Below are positions 11,919 through 23,631 of a DNA stretch of 64,000 nt, in pieces. A model generated the notes under the pieces. The model was not told the DNA's origin, did no database searches, and saw only the letters and a list, made by a program, of their open reading frames with translations. The DNA is from Monoplex corrugatus (lineage: Eukaryota; Mollusca; Gastropoda; Littorinimorpha; Ranellidae). Where the stretch lies: NCBI GenBank assembly GCA_030674185.1, contig CM060312.1, positions 33,730,313 through 33,794,312 on the forward strand. Direction: 5' to 3'. Both the position numbers and the translations under genes were made by a program. The first letter of the stretch is position 1. Every line of letters begins with the position of its first letter.

Positions 11919-13808
11919 GCATAACTTCACAGCAACAAAAATCATACCAAACCAAGCCACTGTTCACAAATGCAATCTGATTTAAGAATAATGTTGAAAA
12001 AAGGGTTTGTTGACATGCTGGTGCTCTTGGATTATTTCAATAATGATTTTAGGCTTTTTCGTGGATTTTGGACAATGTTGTGTACTTTTCATGATGTACA
12101 TAACATCACATCAGCATCTGCGTGGTCTGGATTTTGTGAAGTTATGAACATATGGTACTGATGTTAAATTTTGTAATACTTATGTAAAATCTGTTAAAAT
12201 GCCTTCTGCAGGTCAATACTGTTATTTTTGAGAATTCTGAATTGAAATACTTTATGCCTTTAAAATTTGCCAGCAACTTGCGTGATGTACATAACCTCAC
12301 ACAAAAATGCAGTATAATCATCTGTTGTGATGTTATGAACAAAGAAAGAAATTCTAGTGGATGCTTTTATTACAAACACAGACCTGCTGTTGACTCTATA
12401 GTTTGTTAATCGCCTGTTGTCGTGTTGGTACAGTTTTAAGTAAATCTTATTGATATAACACACAGTGGCTTATGCTTTTAAGTGTGCAGTGTTGCAAAAA
12501 ATGTTGTTTTCTGTATGAAAAGTTATGAACATTTGATAGAAAACGATGCTTTTTTTCTGAAATAACTTTTTATTAATCCCACATGTATTCAAAACATGCA
12601 GATACAATCCCTGTAGCTTCCTTTTAACTCTTTTTATGCAAAAAAAAATCATCAATATATTTGCTTTTTTTTTTTTGTTGAAGAAAAGGTAGATTCTCTC
12701 AGAATGTCTTGAAATTATGTATTAAAGAGATCTTTGCTGAATTTAGGAAATCACAATTAACTTAAAAACAAAGTGATTACCATATGTGACATTTGGTTCT
12801 TATTATCTCAAATGACAGATGGTTTGATGCCATCTTTTGCTTTTTAGAGGAATGTTTAGTACAATATTATGTTGTGACTGTTGTGAAGTTATGAACTGGT
12901 ATGTTATGTTATGAACATTCTATGGAAAAGCCAGTTTTCTACCCTCATTATCAATCCCAAATGTATTCAAAACATGCTGATACAATCCCCTGAGCTCTTG
13001 TACCCCTGTTTTTGTGGAAATTGATCGATACAAGTAGGCCTACTGTTTTCCTGAAGAAAAGGGTGATTCTCTGCAAGAATGTTGTGAAGTTATGTACTAA
13101 AGAGATCTTTGCTGAATTCAGCAAGCCACAATCCACTTAAAAAGAAACTGACTGTCGTGTGTGGCATTTTGATTCTTCTTATTTCAAGTGAAAGATAGTT
13201 TGATGCAGAGGTTTGCATTTTAGAGGATGCTACAATACAGTGTTTTGTTGTGACTGTTGTGAAGTTACGTACAGACGACTATTTGGGTGTTGTTCTGGTA
13301 TGTGCTCTTGTAATATTTTCATTTTCATGGCCTGTTTTTGTTTGGAACATGTCTTTTGAGTTACTCATAAGCTGTTTTGCACAACAATAAGATTTTTCAG
13401 CTTTTGAGATCTCTTAACTGTTGGAGGTGAGTGGACATTCCAGTAACAAAAACTAACATACATATATGATATAGTAAGCCTTAACATGAAAACATTCATA
13501 ATTAGGCATTACCTGAGTGCTTCGCATAATTATTTTGTCAGCTCTCTTTACACTGCTCATTTTCAAAACAACAGAAGTGTTTTATCTTCCGTAGTACAGC
13601 TCTAAAATTTACACACTAAAGAATTGTTGTGAAGTTATATACAAAATCTTCTCCTTTTCTTGTGTTCAGTGTGTTTGATTTTCCTGTCCTACCTTCAGAT
13701 GTACCAACTGGACCTGCTGTTAAGTGTTCACAGTATTTTGAACAGAATATATGTTCCTTCTCAGGTTCTTTCTTTACAAGGTCTGTGACATTGTGTGATG
13801 TTATGTAC
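11919..13808. repeat. Degenerate ~180-bp satellite with a conserved 17-bp box
   Basis: A box close to TTGTGAAGTTATGTACA recurs at about 11919(-), 12096(-), 12132(+), 12287(-), 12324(+), 12513(+), 12707(+), 12881(+), 12902(+), 13082(+), 13257(+), 13627(+) and 13791(+). Successive boxes are mostly 165-195 bp apart, with one double gap of 370 bp. Sequence between boxes is strongly diverged, except that the dimer at about 12513-12900 is repeated at 12902-13265 (shared AAAGAGATCTTTGCTGAAT and TGTATTCAAAACATGC). Twice the box occurs as an inverted pair about 20 bp apart. No coding frame. Confidence 0.7.
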
Positions 13809-14256
13809 AAAGGAACATCATATTATCTCTGTTTACAGGAGTGATAAATGTCCGATTGACTTGCAAGTTGGAATTGGATTATTTGTCATGGTTTTTGTCC
13901 TGCTGTTTGGTTTGCACAATACTTTTCCATTGACAGGTGTTTCATTTTGTTGCTTATGTGTCACACTTTTTAGACACCATTTCGTAACCATGACCATATA
14001 TTCAGTCAGAACTCTGTATTGAGGAAACCTTACTTTTCAAAGCCAGAAACACATGTGTACACACATACATAAGGTATCTACATACACACAGCGTACAGTT
14101 ATGATTTCAGTGAGTCTTAGCACATTTGAGTACTGAGTCTGAACTGGTGATAATATGTTAAGCAACACATTTTACAATCACAGTGACATTTGAGACATAA
14201 CTGATTACTTCAATGGATAACTGGTTTAAAATTCCAACACAAAAATGACAGGAACA

Positions 14257-14367
<111 letters not shown>

Positions 14368-14644
14368 CCTCTTCACACTGCAGGCGGATCATAAGAAAAC
14401 AAAAAACCTCTGTTAGTCACTAAGTCCTATTATTCCTAAGCAAGCCAAAATAACAGCACATTCCATGTCTTCCAGATTTCTTTCATCTCTTGTTGAGTTT
14501 GGAGTTTGTTCAAGAGCGATTCATCACACTCATATGCAAATCTATCCAAATCTGCCAGTAATTATCTGGCCTGAGCCTGCACAAAACACAATGCGCTAGC
14601 AAAGTCCTGAAATCGGGAAGGGGGGGGGGGGGGGATCTATGAAA

Positions 14645-15062
14645 CACTAAGATGACACCATCAAAATTAAGATGGACAGCAAACAAGCCAGTTTTTTAAT
14701 GTTGCAGGCTGTGAATGAGCTCAAGATACATCTTCTGGAGTCCACAGCTCTATTAAAAAAAACAAAAAAACAACCAGAATCGTGTATTACGAGATGTTTG
14801 TAGACAATGTAGGTTTGCCATTTCCTCTTCCTTTCCCTGAGTGGTATCCAAGATAATGTGGTATAAGGGTGTCTAGTTTTGTCCATCCTGTGGACATGGC
14901 CCTAGCTGTCTCCATCGCCTCTTCTTCACCTTGTTGACAATACTGCTGATGCCAGAGTGTCTGGCCACCTCTTCATTGGAGACATGTTGCTCCCGTCTAA
15001 TTTTCAAGATCTGCTTCAGACATCTTGCTCTGAAGCCCCTCAGATGATCTCTATTTTGCAAT
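14645..15062 (-). mobile_element. LINE reverse-transcriptase C-terminal fragment
   Basis: The - strand frame from 15061 contains FRARCLKQILKIRREQHVSN, then EEVARHSGISSI and KKRRWRQLGPCPQDG. This matches the usual 'RCLRxILxIxWxDxVSNEEVxxRxGxxSI...RRLRWLGHVxRM' tail of RTE- or Jockey-like RT proteins. Only the tail is present, and downstream sequence toward 14645 is decayed. Confidence 0.6.
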
Positions 15063-15267
15063 TAATTCAAAATCACACTGAAGCACACAGCACAACTGAT
15101 TAGACATTAGACTTGCTGATCTTCACTGACTTAGTTTGGTGTTCATATGGGTCATGAAACTATTGAAAGGCCTCTAACTTCCTACATCTGTTAATTAGGC
15201 CTGTGCACATACCAACATGACGTATACATATTGACATAAATGTCCACATCCATCCTCAACCCTCTTA

Positions 15268-15269
<2 letters not shown>

Positions 15270-15327
<58 letters not shown>
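15270..15327. repeat. (CA)n microsatellite
   Basis: Nearly pure (CA)n. Confidence 0.95.
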
Positions 15328-15329
<2 letters not shown>

Positions 15330-15334
<5 letters not shown>

Positions 15335-16185
15335 ATTAATCAAAATTATCACGACAGGTGGTGGTGATCACTAATACATGGTAAAGTCACAAACTAACAA
15401 ACACTGAAGCAACAGCAGTTGTTTGGAGGTATTCAGTTTTCACTCACCTCTCTTGAAAACGCCTTCAAAGTCACAAGTGGTTCTTTTCCCTTGTGATGCC
15501 TTGGGCTGGACAAGTAAAAAAAAATCCGATCTATCATCAATTCAGATTACACTTGTGACTTACTCATATACTGACTTTGTCGTCTCCTTTGCCTCTATCA
15601 TACGATTTATGAGTAAACTAGATCTTGCTATAGTTGAGTCTACCTTTGTAGATCTCTGAGGTGTGTTGTTGGTCTAAGTCAGTAAACAAACCCACTACAG
15701 ACTACATGACATCGTAACATTGACGACACTGCTTCGTACTTCGTTTCAGGTGATAGTAAACATATTGCAAATACAATACACGTAATGTTAACGCTTAACA
15801 ACTAGCAAACAATTCCTAAGCTCATGCGAAGACATGACGAGAAGATCAAAACTAAGAAAGTTTGTTTACAAACTGTTCCGTTTTGGTCTACATAGCGGAT
15901 TGCCCTGAACTTTCCGGGAAGTGCACAGTAACAGTGACCTTAGCGTTATGTCCCTTGGCCATGGCCATACATATACACAGAAGCTGTAGTAGGATGCAGT
16001 TTCGGTTCGATTGTATTTAATAAATCTCCCTCTATAGATTTTTTTGTTTTTTTTCAGCGAATTTATTTCATGTATACTGGATACTGTTTCAGAGACATAT
16101 GTCATTTGGCAGATGTGATGCGTCTAGTGTGTCGGCTTCGGCCTGCACCGCTGGCTAGCACTGCTGTGCGAAAAGAAGAGCAAGT
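15330..16185. other. Non-coding spacer before the RTE-like copy
   Basis: Single-copy-looking sequence with no exon signature recognised. The last part (16130-16185) may already be 5' sequence of the RTE-like element. Confidence 0.4.
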
Positions 16186-16894
16186 ACATAGCCTCTCCAT
16201 CAGCAAGCCCTACGCTGTGCCTCCTCGTGGCGACAGGCGGTAACTGACCACCTCACGGACTCAGGCTGAATCTCGTAGGACTCGGAGGAAGTCTGGCCCC
16301 CAGACGTGAGGCATGCAGGCCCACCGGCGTGTGGACACGCCCTGGTGCCCACGAACCAGATCCCCAAGCTATGGGTAAATAGCTCCACTGCCTTGTGGAC
16401 ATCTCAGGAGAGAGTAAGGCTAAGGGAGTTAACCCTAAAAAAAAAACCGATGGAAGGTAAGGGGAAACCACCATCGTAGCTTTTCCCAGGAAAACCATGG
16501 ACAGGAGAAAGAAAAAGAAGAAAGCACCTTCGTCTGGTAGGGACTGTCATGTGGCGCAGGTGACACCAGACCGTCAGTCAGCTACTGCGACAAAAATCAA
16601 AATTAAATTCATAATAGCAAATGGAATATAAGAACAATGCTGCAGAAAGATAAATAAGACAACATCAAAATGGAGATGTAAAGGCTTAATATTAGTATTT
16701 TAGGACAGGGGGAAGTGAGATGGAAGGGGGCAGGCATCAGTGATATACTCTGGTGGTAATTCACATGAAAGAGGAGTAGGCATCATAATGGACAAAGACA
16801 AATCAAAAGCAGTTAAGGGATACTGGGCAGTGTCCAACAGAGTTTTACTGGTCAAATTCGGAGGCAAACCTTTTGATATCAACATCATACACTT

Positions 16895-17546
16895 GTGATA
16901 ATGAGGAAACGAAGATAGCCTTAAAAGTGGAGTTCCCTTGTTTATTTTAGGAAGTGTCACCCATAATAATGACGTCATCACTGATAGTCGTCATTGATGA
17001 CGTCATCACTGATAGTCGTCATTTCCGCTTCGTTGATCTGGTAACCACCAAATAATTTAGCGAAAAGGAGCGACTTTAAATCGTATCTTTTTGGAGGCAA
17101 CATTTCAGGTAAATGTATAGTATTTTATCGATAAATAAATGGAATTTACAAATAGTTAAGATTAGGAATCATTGCGATGATCGTTATTATGAAAATATCA
17201 ACACCTCCAAGGCAGCGATCACCACAACCTAAATTTAGATTTATTTCATCAATATTTTGAAGTAGTGATGACCACTGCCATGGCTGTTGCCCTGAAATAA
17301 GCCATTCTGTTGATTTGTCGCCATGGCAATGTGTACGTTGTTGTCAAAGGAATTGTTGGGTGCCTCAAATATAAGCAGATCCTTTTAGATACAAAAGAGC
17401 AGATGACGATGATGAATGATTAAATCGTTGAGACGTCCGATCCATCGGTTGCCTGCTTTGATTCTGGAATGTGTGATGCATTGAGTCTGTCGGCTTCTCC
17501 GAACTCTTAGGGTTCACAAAACCCACCTCATCTGCGCCCCACAACA
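16895..17546. repeat. ~650-bp insert inside the RTE endonuclease
   Basis: Endonuclease coding runs to about 16894 (...FDINIIH) and resumes at 17547 (VYAPTSASTQED). The segment between has no similarity to the element. Weak inverted ends are visible: TTGTGATAATGAGG on the left, TTGTGGGGCGCAGATGAGG as the complement on the right. It carries the duplicated CRE segment at 16970-17025. The source family is not recognised; it could be a MITE. Confidence 0.55.
16970..17025. promoter_or_regulatory. Two perfect CRE palindromes in a 28-bp direct repeat
   Basis: TGACGTCA occurs at 16970-16977 and 16998-17005, each followed by TCACTGATAGTCGTCATT. TGACGTCA is the consensus full cAMP-response element bound by CREB/ATF factors. 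Function here is untested; it lies in the insert, not beside a recognised gene. Confidence 0.45.
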
Positions 17547-20061
17547 TTGGTGTATGCACCAACATCCGCAAGTACTCAGGAAGACATCGACAACTTCTAC
17601 GAAGTTTTAGAGATGGCCAAGATCCAATGTAAATCACAAGAAGTTACAGTCATAATGGGAGATTTTAATGCTAAAGTGGGACAGGATAGGGTGGAGGATA
17701 TAATTGGACCTCATGGCCTTGGTACACAAAATGAAAGAGGGGGGAAGCTTGTAGAATGGGCACAGATGAATGAGTTCATAGTAGGAAACACCTGGTTTGA
17801 GTAGCCTAACAGAAGAAAATGGACTTGGATGAGTCCAGGAGATAATACCAAAAATCAAATTGACTACATCCTGATCAACAAAAGATTTAGAAATTCTTTA
17901 CTGTCAGCAAAAACATTACCAGGCGCAGACTGCAACAGTGACCACAATCCGGTAGTGGGAAGGTTTAGGCTGAAATTTAGGAAAAGGAAACAGACCAAAA
18001 GCAACATCAAACTAAACCTTGGACTCTTAAAGTCAGATGAAATGATACGTCAAAAATTTAATGTACATGTTCAAAACAAATTCAGTGCTCTGGAAGACGT
18101 TGGTGACAGTGAGGAACAATGGACAAAGTTGAGAAGTTCTATAAATGAAGCTTGTGAAGAAATCCCTAAGGCAAATAGAAAAGCAAAAAAGAGTTGGATG
18201 ACTAATGAAATTTTGGGCCTGATGGAGGAAAGGAGGAAGGCAAAGAGAAACGAGGAGATATACTGGAAGATAAACAAAGAAATCAGGTATAAATGCAATG
18301 AAGCTAAGGAAGCTTGGCTGAACACAGAATGCAAAGAGATAGAAGAACGACACAAAATGGATCCTCAGGGTATGTATAGACGAATTGAAGAAATTGTCCA
18401 CAGGAAAAATACATGCACATCAACTGGTTGCTTAAAATCGAAAGATGGCACGCTTATCATGGGAAAAGACAAAATATTAGACAGATGGGGAGAGTACATT
18501 AAAGACCTTTTTGAGGATGACAGAAACGAAGAACACATTATAAAACAGAACTTTGAAGGACCACCCATAATGAATGATGAAGTTAGAGCAGCACTGAAAA
18601 AGATGAAACCAGGAAAAGCCCCAGGACCAGACAACATTACTACAGAGATGATTGAAGCCCTGGAGGAATTTGGCATAGAAAAAATAACAGTCCTCCTAAA
18701 TGAAATTTATGACACTAGAAAAATCCCCAAAGACATGTCAAAATCAATTTTCATTGCACTTCCAAAAAAGACAGGGGCTATAGAATGCGAACTCCATCGC
18801 ACAATCAGTTTGATGAGTCATGTAACAAAAATCCTGTTAAGAATAATCATGATGAGGACAAGGAATAGAATCAAAAGAGAAATAGCAGAAGAACAGTGTG
18901 GATTTGTGGAGGGGAAAGGAACTATTAATGCCATATACGTCCTAAGAACTATCATAGAGAGGTCAATTGAGATGAATAAGGATTTGTATTTATGCTTTGT
19001 TGACTATACCAAAGCTTTCGATCGGGTACGACATGATGAATTGATCAACCAACTGGAGAGACTCAATGTCGATGGAAAAGATCTACGAATAATCAGGAAT
19101 ATGGGAACAAACAGCTGCAATGAGAATAGAAAACAATATAAGCTCTTTTCAAAACATCAAAAGAGGAGTCAGACAGGGTTGTGTTTTGTCATCAGATCTG
19201 TTTTCACCGTATAGCGAAAACATCATGAGAAACCTAGAAGAAGACCCTGGATTAAAGGTTGGAGGGAAAATGATAAACAATATTCGGTACGCAGATGACA
19301 CCGTGCTAATTGCAGAAACTGAAAGGGATCTACAAAACCTTGTGAATATACTAGAAACAGAAAGCAAAGGTAAGGGGTTGGAACTAAACAGTAGGAAGAC
19401 TGAAGTCATGGTGATCAGTAAAAAGCATGAAATCCCCTCCTGCAAAATAACAGCAAATGGCACAACCTTGACACAGGTTAATAAGTTCAAATACCTGGGA
19501 ACGGTCATTTCATCAGACGGCAGATGCACATCGGAAATAGCTGGCAGAATCAGCCAAGCCAAAACAGTATTGAAGAAGATGACAAGCATTCTTACCAACA
19601 AATGCCTATCAATTAACATCAGAAAGAGAGTCCTTGAATGTTATATAGAACCAATACTGTTGTACGGATGCGAGGCGTGGACAGTCAGCAAGCAAAGCCA
19701 GAGCAGGATCGAGGCAGCCGAGATGTGGTTTCTCAGAAGAATGTTGAGAGTTCCATGGACAGCAAAGAAAACAAACGAGACAGTCTTGATGGAGGCAGAC
19801 ACAAGTAGATCACTCATAAGGAAGATTAGGAAAAGACAAGCAACATTTATAGGCCATTTTATGAGGAAGGGGGCTTTGGAGCACCTGGTCACAACGGGAA
19901 AGCTGGAGGGAAAGAGAGCACCAGGTAGACCCAGGGAGAGAATGCTGGACGGACTTGCAGAGTGGCTGGGGATGAAGAGGGTGGGGGAGATGCTGGGGGC
20001 AACGAGAGATAGAGATGGCTGGAAGTCCATGGTCACCAACGCCATGCGGCAGGGCACCTGA
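17547..20061 (+). pseudogene. RTE-like endonuclease/reverse-transcriptase ORF (broken)
   Basis: The endonuclease half shows VIMGDFNAKVG and, after a TAG at about 17802, GADCNSDHNPVVGRF, the catalytic DFN and SDH blocks of APE-type nucleases. The RT region follows from 17829: KMKPGKAPGPDNITTEMIEA (fingers), LCFVDYTKAFDRVRHDEL (palm motif A), a frameshift near 19130, RQGCVLSSDLFSPY and YADDTVLIAETERD (motif C). The C-terminus has LYGCEAWTVSKQS, an EAAEMWFLRRMLRVPW block and DRDGWKSMVTNAM, matching the BovB/RTE tail pattern 'DREAWRAAVH'. The original start lies upstream in the interrupted part. The protein would copy the element's RNA at a nicked target; this copy cannot do so. Confidence 0.8.
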
Positions 20062-20091
20062 TGATGATGATGATGATGATACTGGAAACCT

Positions 20092-20103
20092 GTGTGTGTG
20101 TGT

Positions 20104-20167
<64 letters not shown>
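20092..20167. repeat. (TG)n at the 3' end of an I-group LINE
   Basis: Pure (TG)n on +, that is (CA)n on the LINE strand. It directly follows the LINE's terminal ...AGACGTTAAAAGAAATAACG (complement strand) and lies between the RTE (GAT)n tail and the LINE. Confidence 0.9.
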
Positions 20168-20168
<1 letters not shown>

Positions 20169-21925
20169 CGTTATTTCTTTTAACGTCTATTCACATACGT
20201 GCTTTTAGACGGGGAAAAAAAAAACATGAAAGCATGAAGGCATTGTATCAATTAAGGTAGCATCAAACAATTTAACGAACAAGAGAAAAACAAATCAGAA
20301 CATTAGAACGATCAGGCGTCATCGGTTTGCACAGGGTTGTGTGTATGTAGGTATGCGTGCGTGCGTGCGTGCGTGCTGTGTGTGTGTGTGTGTCTGTGTC
20401 TATGTGTCTAAGTGCTACGAGCATGTAAGGTCCTTGCTGGCGTATGACAAGTCATCTGTTATGATCTGGGGAGGTGCGAGGGTTGTGTTATCGAAAAAAA
20501 AAAAAAAAAAAGGGGGGGGGGGGTTACAGGTATAAAACAATCCGGCTAAATCAAAGGAAACGACCTACAGGACTATGCAGTAAAAGCCTAGTAGTGTGTA
20601 AATACAGAGTGAAATCAGTATGTTTCTGTTTTAAGTTTGTTAATGATGCAGGGAAAAAAGGTCGCATTCGCTGACAATACAAAAGGTGACTAACTGTTAT
20701 ACAATCATCACAAATACATTTGATGGTTTTACTAAATTTAGTTCGAAGTGAGTTGAGAGATAATCTGTAAGCTAAAATTGTGTCTACTCTTGTAAAACCC
20801 TGGTAATTTACCGAGAAGGGGCGATAGTCACATTGCGCTTTTACTTTGTTTTCCAATATAGTATTCATTTCATGTTCAGAGAGTGGTAAATCAAGTTTAG
20901 TACTGCCAAGCCTATTCATTGCTGCATTTTTTGCTATTCTGTCGACCCGATCGTTATTTAGGATACCACAGTGTGATGGGATCCAACAAAAAGTAACTTG
21001 TGTATTATTTGTTGTCAAACAATGAATTAAAAATTTTATCTCAAATATTAACGTACTATTTACTTTACATTAGCAACTTTTTAGGGATTGTAATGCAGAT
21101 TTCGAATCTACACAAAAAAGGATACTAAAGGTTATGGGTAGATCTACTATATTTCAGTGCCGTTAGGATGGCAACTAATTCAGATGTGAAGATTGAATGT
21201 CCCCGTCCTATAGGGTAAGCCTTTTCTATTTTAAATTTAGGAATTAGAAAACCAGCGCCTGCTTTACCATCATCTAGAACAGAGCCATTAGTAAATATTT
21301 GTAAGTAATGTGGGTATTTTGTATGTAGATGTGACAGAACATCAATTTTTAACAAGTGTGGATTAATATCTTTTTGTCAAGTCAGTATCAGAGTAGTTGA
21401 TATCAAAAGTAGCAGTGGACAATTCCCAGGGGGGTAGAGGATAACATATCATTTTATGTGAAACTTTGTTAGGTACTACGTGGGAAATTTTGAAAAAATC
21501 ATTTGTGTAAGTGGATATTGTTTCTTGTGCCTTTATTGTTCTTGCTCTCTTGGGGAAATGGATGTCAGACCGAATTTTAAGTTCCATGTTGACATAATTA
21601 GCTACTGCACTTTCTCTAACTATATATTTAGCAGTTGATAACTTCCTCCAATCTTCCAAGGGAAGGATGCCAGCTGCTTTATATACTTCTTGTGTTTTTG
21701 TGTACCCCCAAGAGCACATTTAACAGCTTTACTATCTAAGCTTTGAAGTTTTTCCAAATAGCATTTCGGAGCTGAAAAATAGACCTCTTGGCCATAAGCC
21801 AACTTCGATCTAACTAAAGCTGTGACAAGATATAACAACGTTTTAGTGTCCTGTCCCCAGGACTGATTACTAATAATTCTTATGAAGGTATAGCGTTTCA
21901 TAGCTTTATATAACAAGGCATCAAT
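20168..21925 (-). mobile_element. I-group-like LINE, 5'-truncated and decayed
   Basis: Read leftwards from 21916: QSWGQDTKTLLYLVTALVRS and LQSLDSKAVKCALGG (RT C-terminal part), then PKRARTIKAQETIS, an RNase H start (IFTNGSVLDDG, FTSELVAILTAL) and its end ([20 protein letters not shown]). Several frameshifts and stops separate these blocks. The closest relative is the copy at 57396-59480. The 3' untranslated region includes an A/G homopolymer junction (20492-20523) and ends in CCCCGTCTAAAAGC...AACGAA followed by (CA)n. The 5' break also lies against (CA)n. Confidence 0.75.
20340..20412. repeat. Short (GT)n/(GCGT)n tract
   Basis: Impure GT-rich tract within the 3' untranslated part of the - strand LINE. 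Confidence 0.8.
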
Positions 21926-21933
21926 ATGTTCAA

Positions 21934-21976
21934 TGTGTGTGTGTGCGTGCGTGTGTGTGTGTGTGTTGTGTGTGTG

Positions 21977-22011
<35 letters not shown>

Positions 22012-22018
22012 GTGTTGT

Positions 22019-22085
<67 letters not shown>

Positions 22086-22120
22086 CAAGCGTTTGCGTGC
22101 GTGCGTGTGTTTGTATGTGA
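21934..22120. repeat. (GT)n microsatellite
   Basis: About 185 bp of (GT)n with periodic TTG interruptions, next to the truncated 5' end of the LINE at 20168-21925. Confidence 0.95.
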
Positions 22121-22584
22121 CTAAGATGTGCGGACATGATTTTCTCAGCTCTATCAGGGTGCACCTTTACTACATTTTTATTAAAGCTGCGTGTTGTTGA
22201 TGACACGCAAAAGTATGAGTTTTGGAAGATAAGCCACTAATGAACAACACTTTCTCAAACACTTCTGAAAATATTTTAAACCTGTTTTCATTAAAGGTAA
22301 AACAAACATTGACTGCTGGGTCTTGAGGGCAAAACAAAAAACTTAAAGTACCTTGTTTGTGAATGATACTTTGGAGTATAAAACCACGCCGTTTCGAGCC
22401 CAGGCCCTTTGTCAAGTGAAAGAGAAGTGGAAAATAAAATTGACAGAGCAGTATTGAAAACAGTTCAAGGAAAGAGGGGACAGAGTGAGTGAGTGTTACC
22501 CAGGATAGACAATAGAGAAATTATGCAGTTAAAACCAAACTTAAAGTGACAGAGCAGAGCTGAAAACAATTCAAAGGGTAGACT

Positions 22585-22985
22585 GTAGTAGATAGTGGAC
22601 AGTCAGCAAGCAAAGCCGGAGCAAGATTGAGGCAACCGAGATGTGGTTTCTCAGAAGAATGTTGAGAGTTCCATGGACAGCAAAGAAAACAAACGAGACA
22701 GTCTTGATGGAGGCAGACACAAGTAGATCACTCATAAGGAAGATTAGGAAAAGACAAGCAACATTTATAGGCCATTTTATGAGGAAGGGTGATCTGGAGC
22801 ACCTGGTCACAACGGGAAAGCTGGAGGGAAAGACAGCACCAGGTAGACCCAGGGAGAGAATGCTGGACGGACTTGCAAAGTGGCTGGGGATGAGGAGGGT
22901 GGGGGAGATGCTAGGGGCAACGAGAGATAGAGATGGCTGAAGTCCATGGTCGCCAACGCCATGTGGCAGGGCACCTGATGATGAT
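22585..22985 (+). mobile_element. RTE-like 3' fragment, young copy
   Basis: Begins inside the C-terminal domain (VDSQQAKPEQD-type region, then EMWFLRRMLRVPWTAKKTNE) and ends in a (GAT)n tail. It differs from 19675-20070 by only a handful of substitutions over about 390 bp, plus one base lost near 22940. This is much closer than any other pair of copies. Confidence 0.85.
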
Positions 22986-22989
22986 GGTG

Positions 22990-23020
<31 letters not shown>

Positions 23021-23105
23021 TATAATATATATATATATATATGTATGTATGTATGTATACACACACACACACACACAATATATATATATATATATGTATG
23101 TATAT
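22986..23105. repeat. (TA)n/(TATG)n/(AC)n compound microsatellite
   Basis: Mixed AT-rich dinucleotide and tetranucleotide repeats grow directly from the RTE trinucleotide tail. Confidence 0.9.
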
Positions 23106-23271
23106 ATGTATAGATAAAGGAAGGGGTGGGGTGAGGGAGAAGAGGGGGAAACAGTAGTGATTTGAAGAACAAGGAAAGGACCCGGGCAACGCTACGCGTC
23201 GGCAGTTCTAGTGTTCAGGCCCGCTAGCTGGACTGTTCCCAGTCGGTGGATGATGCAGTTTCCCATATAAG

Positions 23272-23297
23272 CTACGCACAAAAAGTTAAGGATCACT
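23272..23297 (+). repeat. Tc1 left terminal inverted repeat
   Basis: 26 bp, identical to the complement of 24875-24900. Confidence 0.9.
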
Positions 23298-23631
23298 ATG
23301 AGAAAACAGGTGCGTAATAAACTCAGTTCGCTACTGTTATTTATTTCTCAGTCCAGCCAAATTGTTATGAATTCTTGTTCAGCTGTAAGTGGGCGATGTT
23401 GTGTTAGTGCGAAAATTGCACGGGATTCTCTACTACTGAGCTTGGCCGCAAACGGAAAAGCGGAAACTTGCGAAAAAGGACCTTGTTTTGGACCGTTCTG
23501 CCTGAACACATTGCACAAGCCAGATGGAAAAACCATTATGCACGTGCAAGCACTGCTGTTTATGTGTGAGATGCTGTCTCTTGCTTGGCTTTATAAGAAG
23601 ACATTCCACCAGTAGTAGGCCTGATCTGACA

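Larger units (their letters stand above)
16190..20080 (+). mobile_element. RTE-like non-LTR retrotransposon, near full length, defective
   Basis: Order: 5' untranslated region (16190-16500, shared with the - copy at 7105-6700), APE-type endonuclease, reverse transcriptase, C-terminal domain, and a (GAT)n tail at 20060-20080. A short 3' end with a trinucleotide tail is typical of RTE/BovB-like elements. Damage: an unrelated segment of about 650 bp sits inside the endonuclease (16895-17546), an in-frame TAG lies at about 17802, and a frameshift near 19130 separates the RT halves. It is the longest of about nine related fragments in the window and serves as their reference. Confidence 0.85.

Noticed and set aside
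17365..17637. Short - strand frame across the insert and RTE junction
   Set aside because: It spans the insertion boundary and is antisense to the endonuclease; a shadow frame.
22375..22440. Penelope-like 5' signature (GGCCTGGGCTCGAAAC on the - strand)
   Set aside because: It resembles sequence I associate with Penelope-like elements, but it is too short and not connected to the coding copy at 23140-25700 to annotate.
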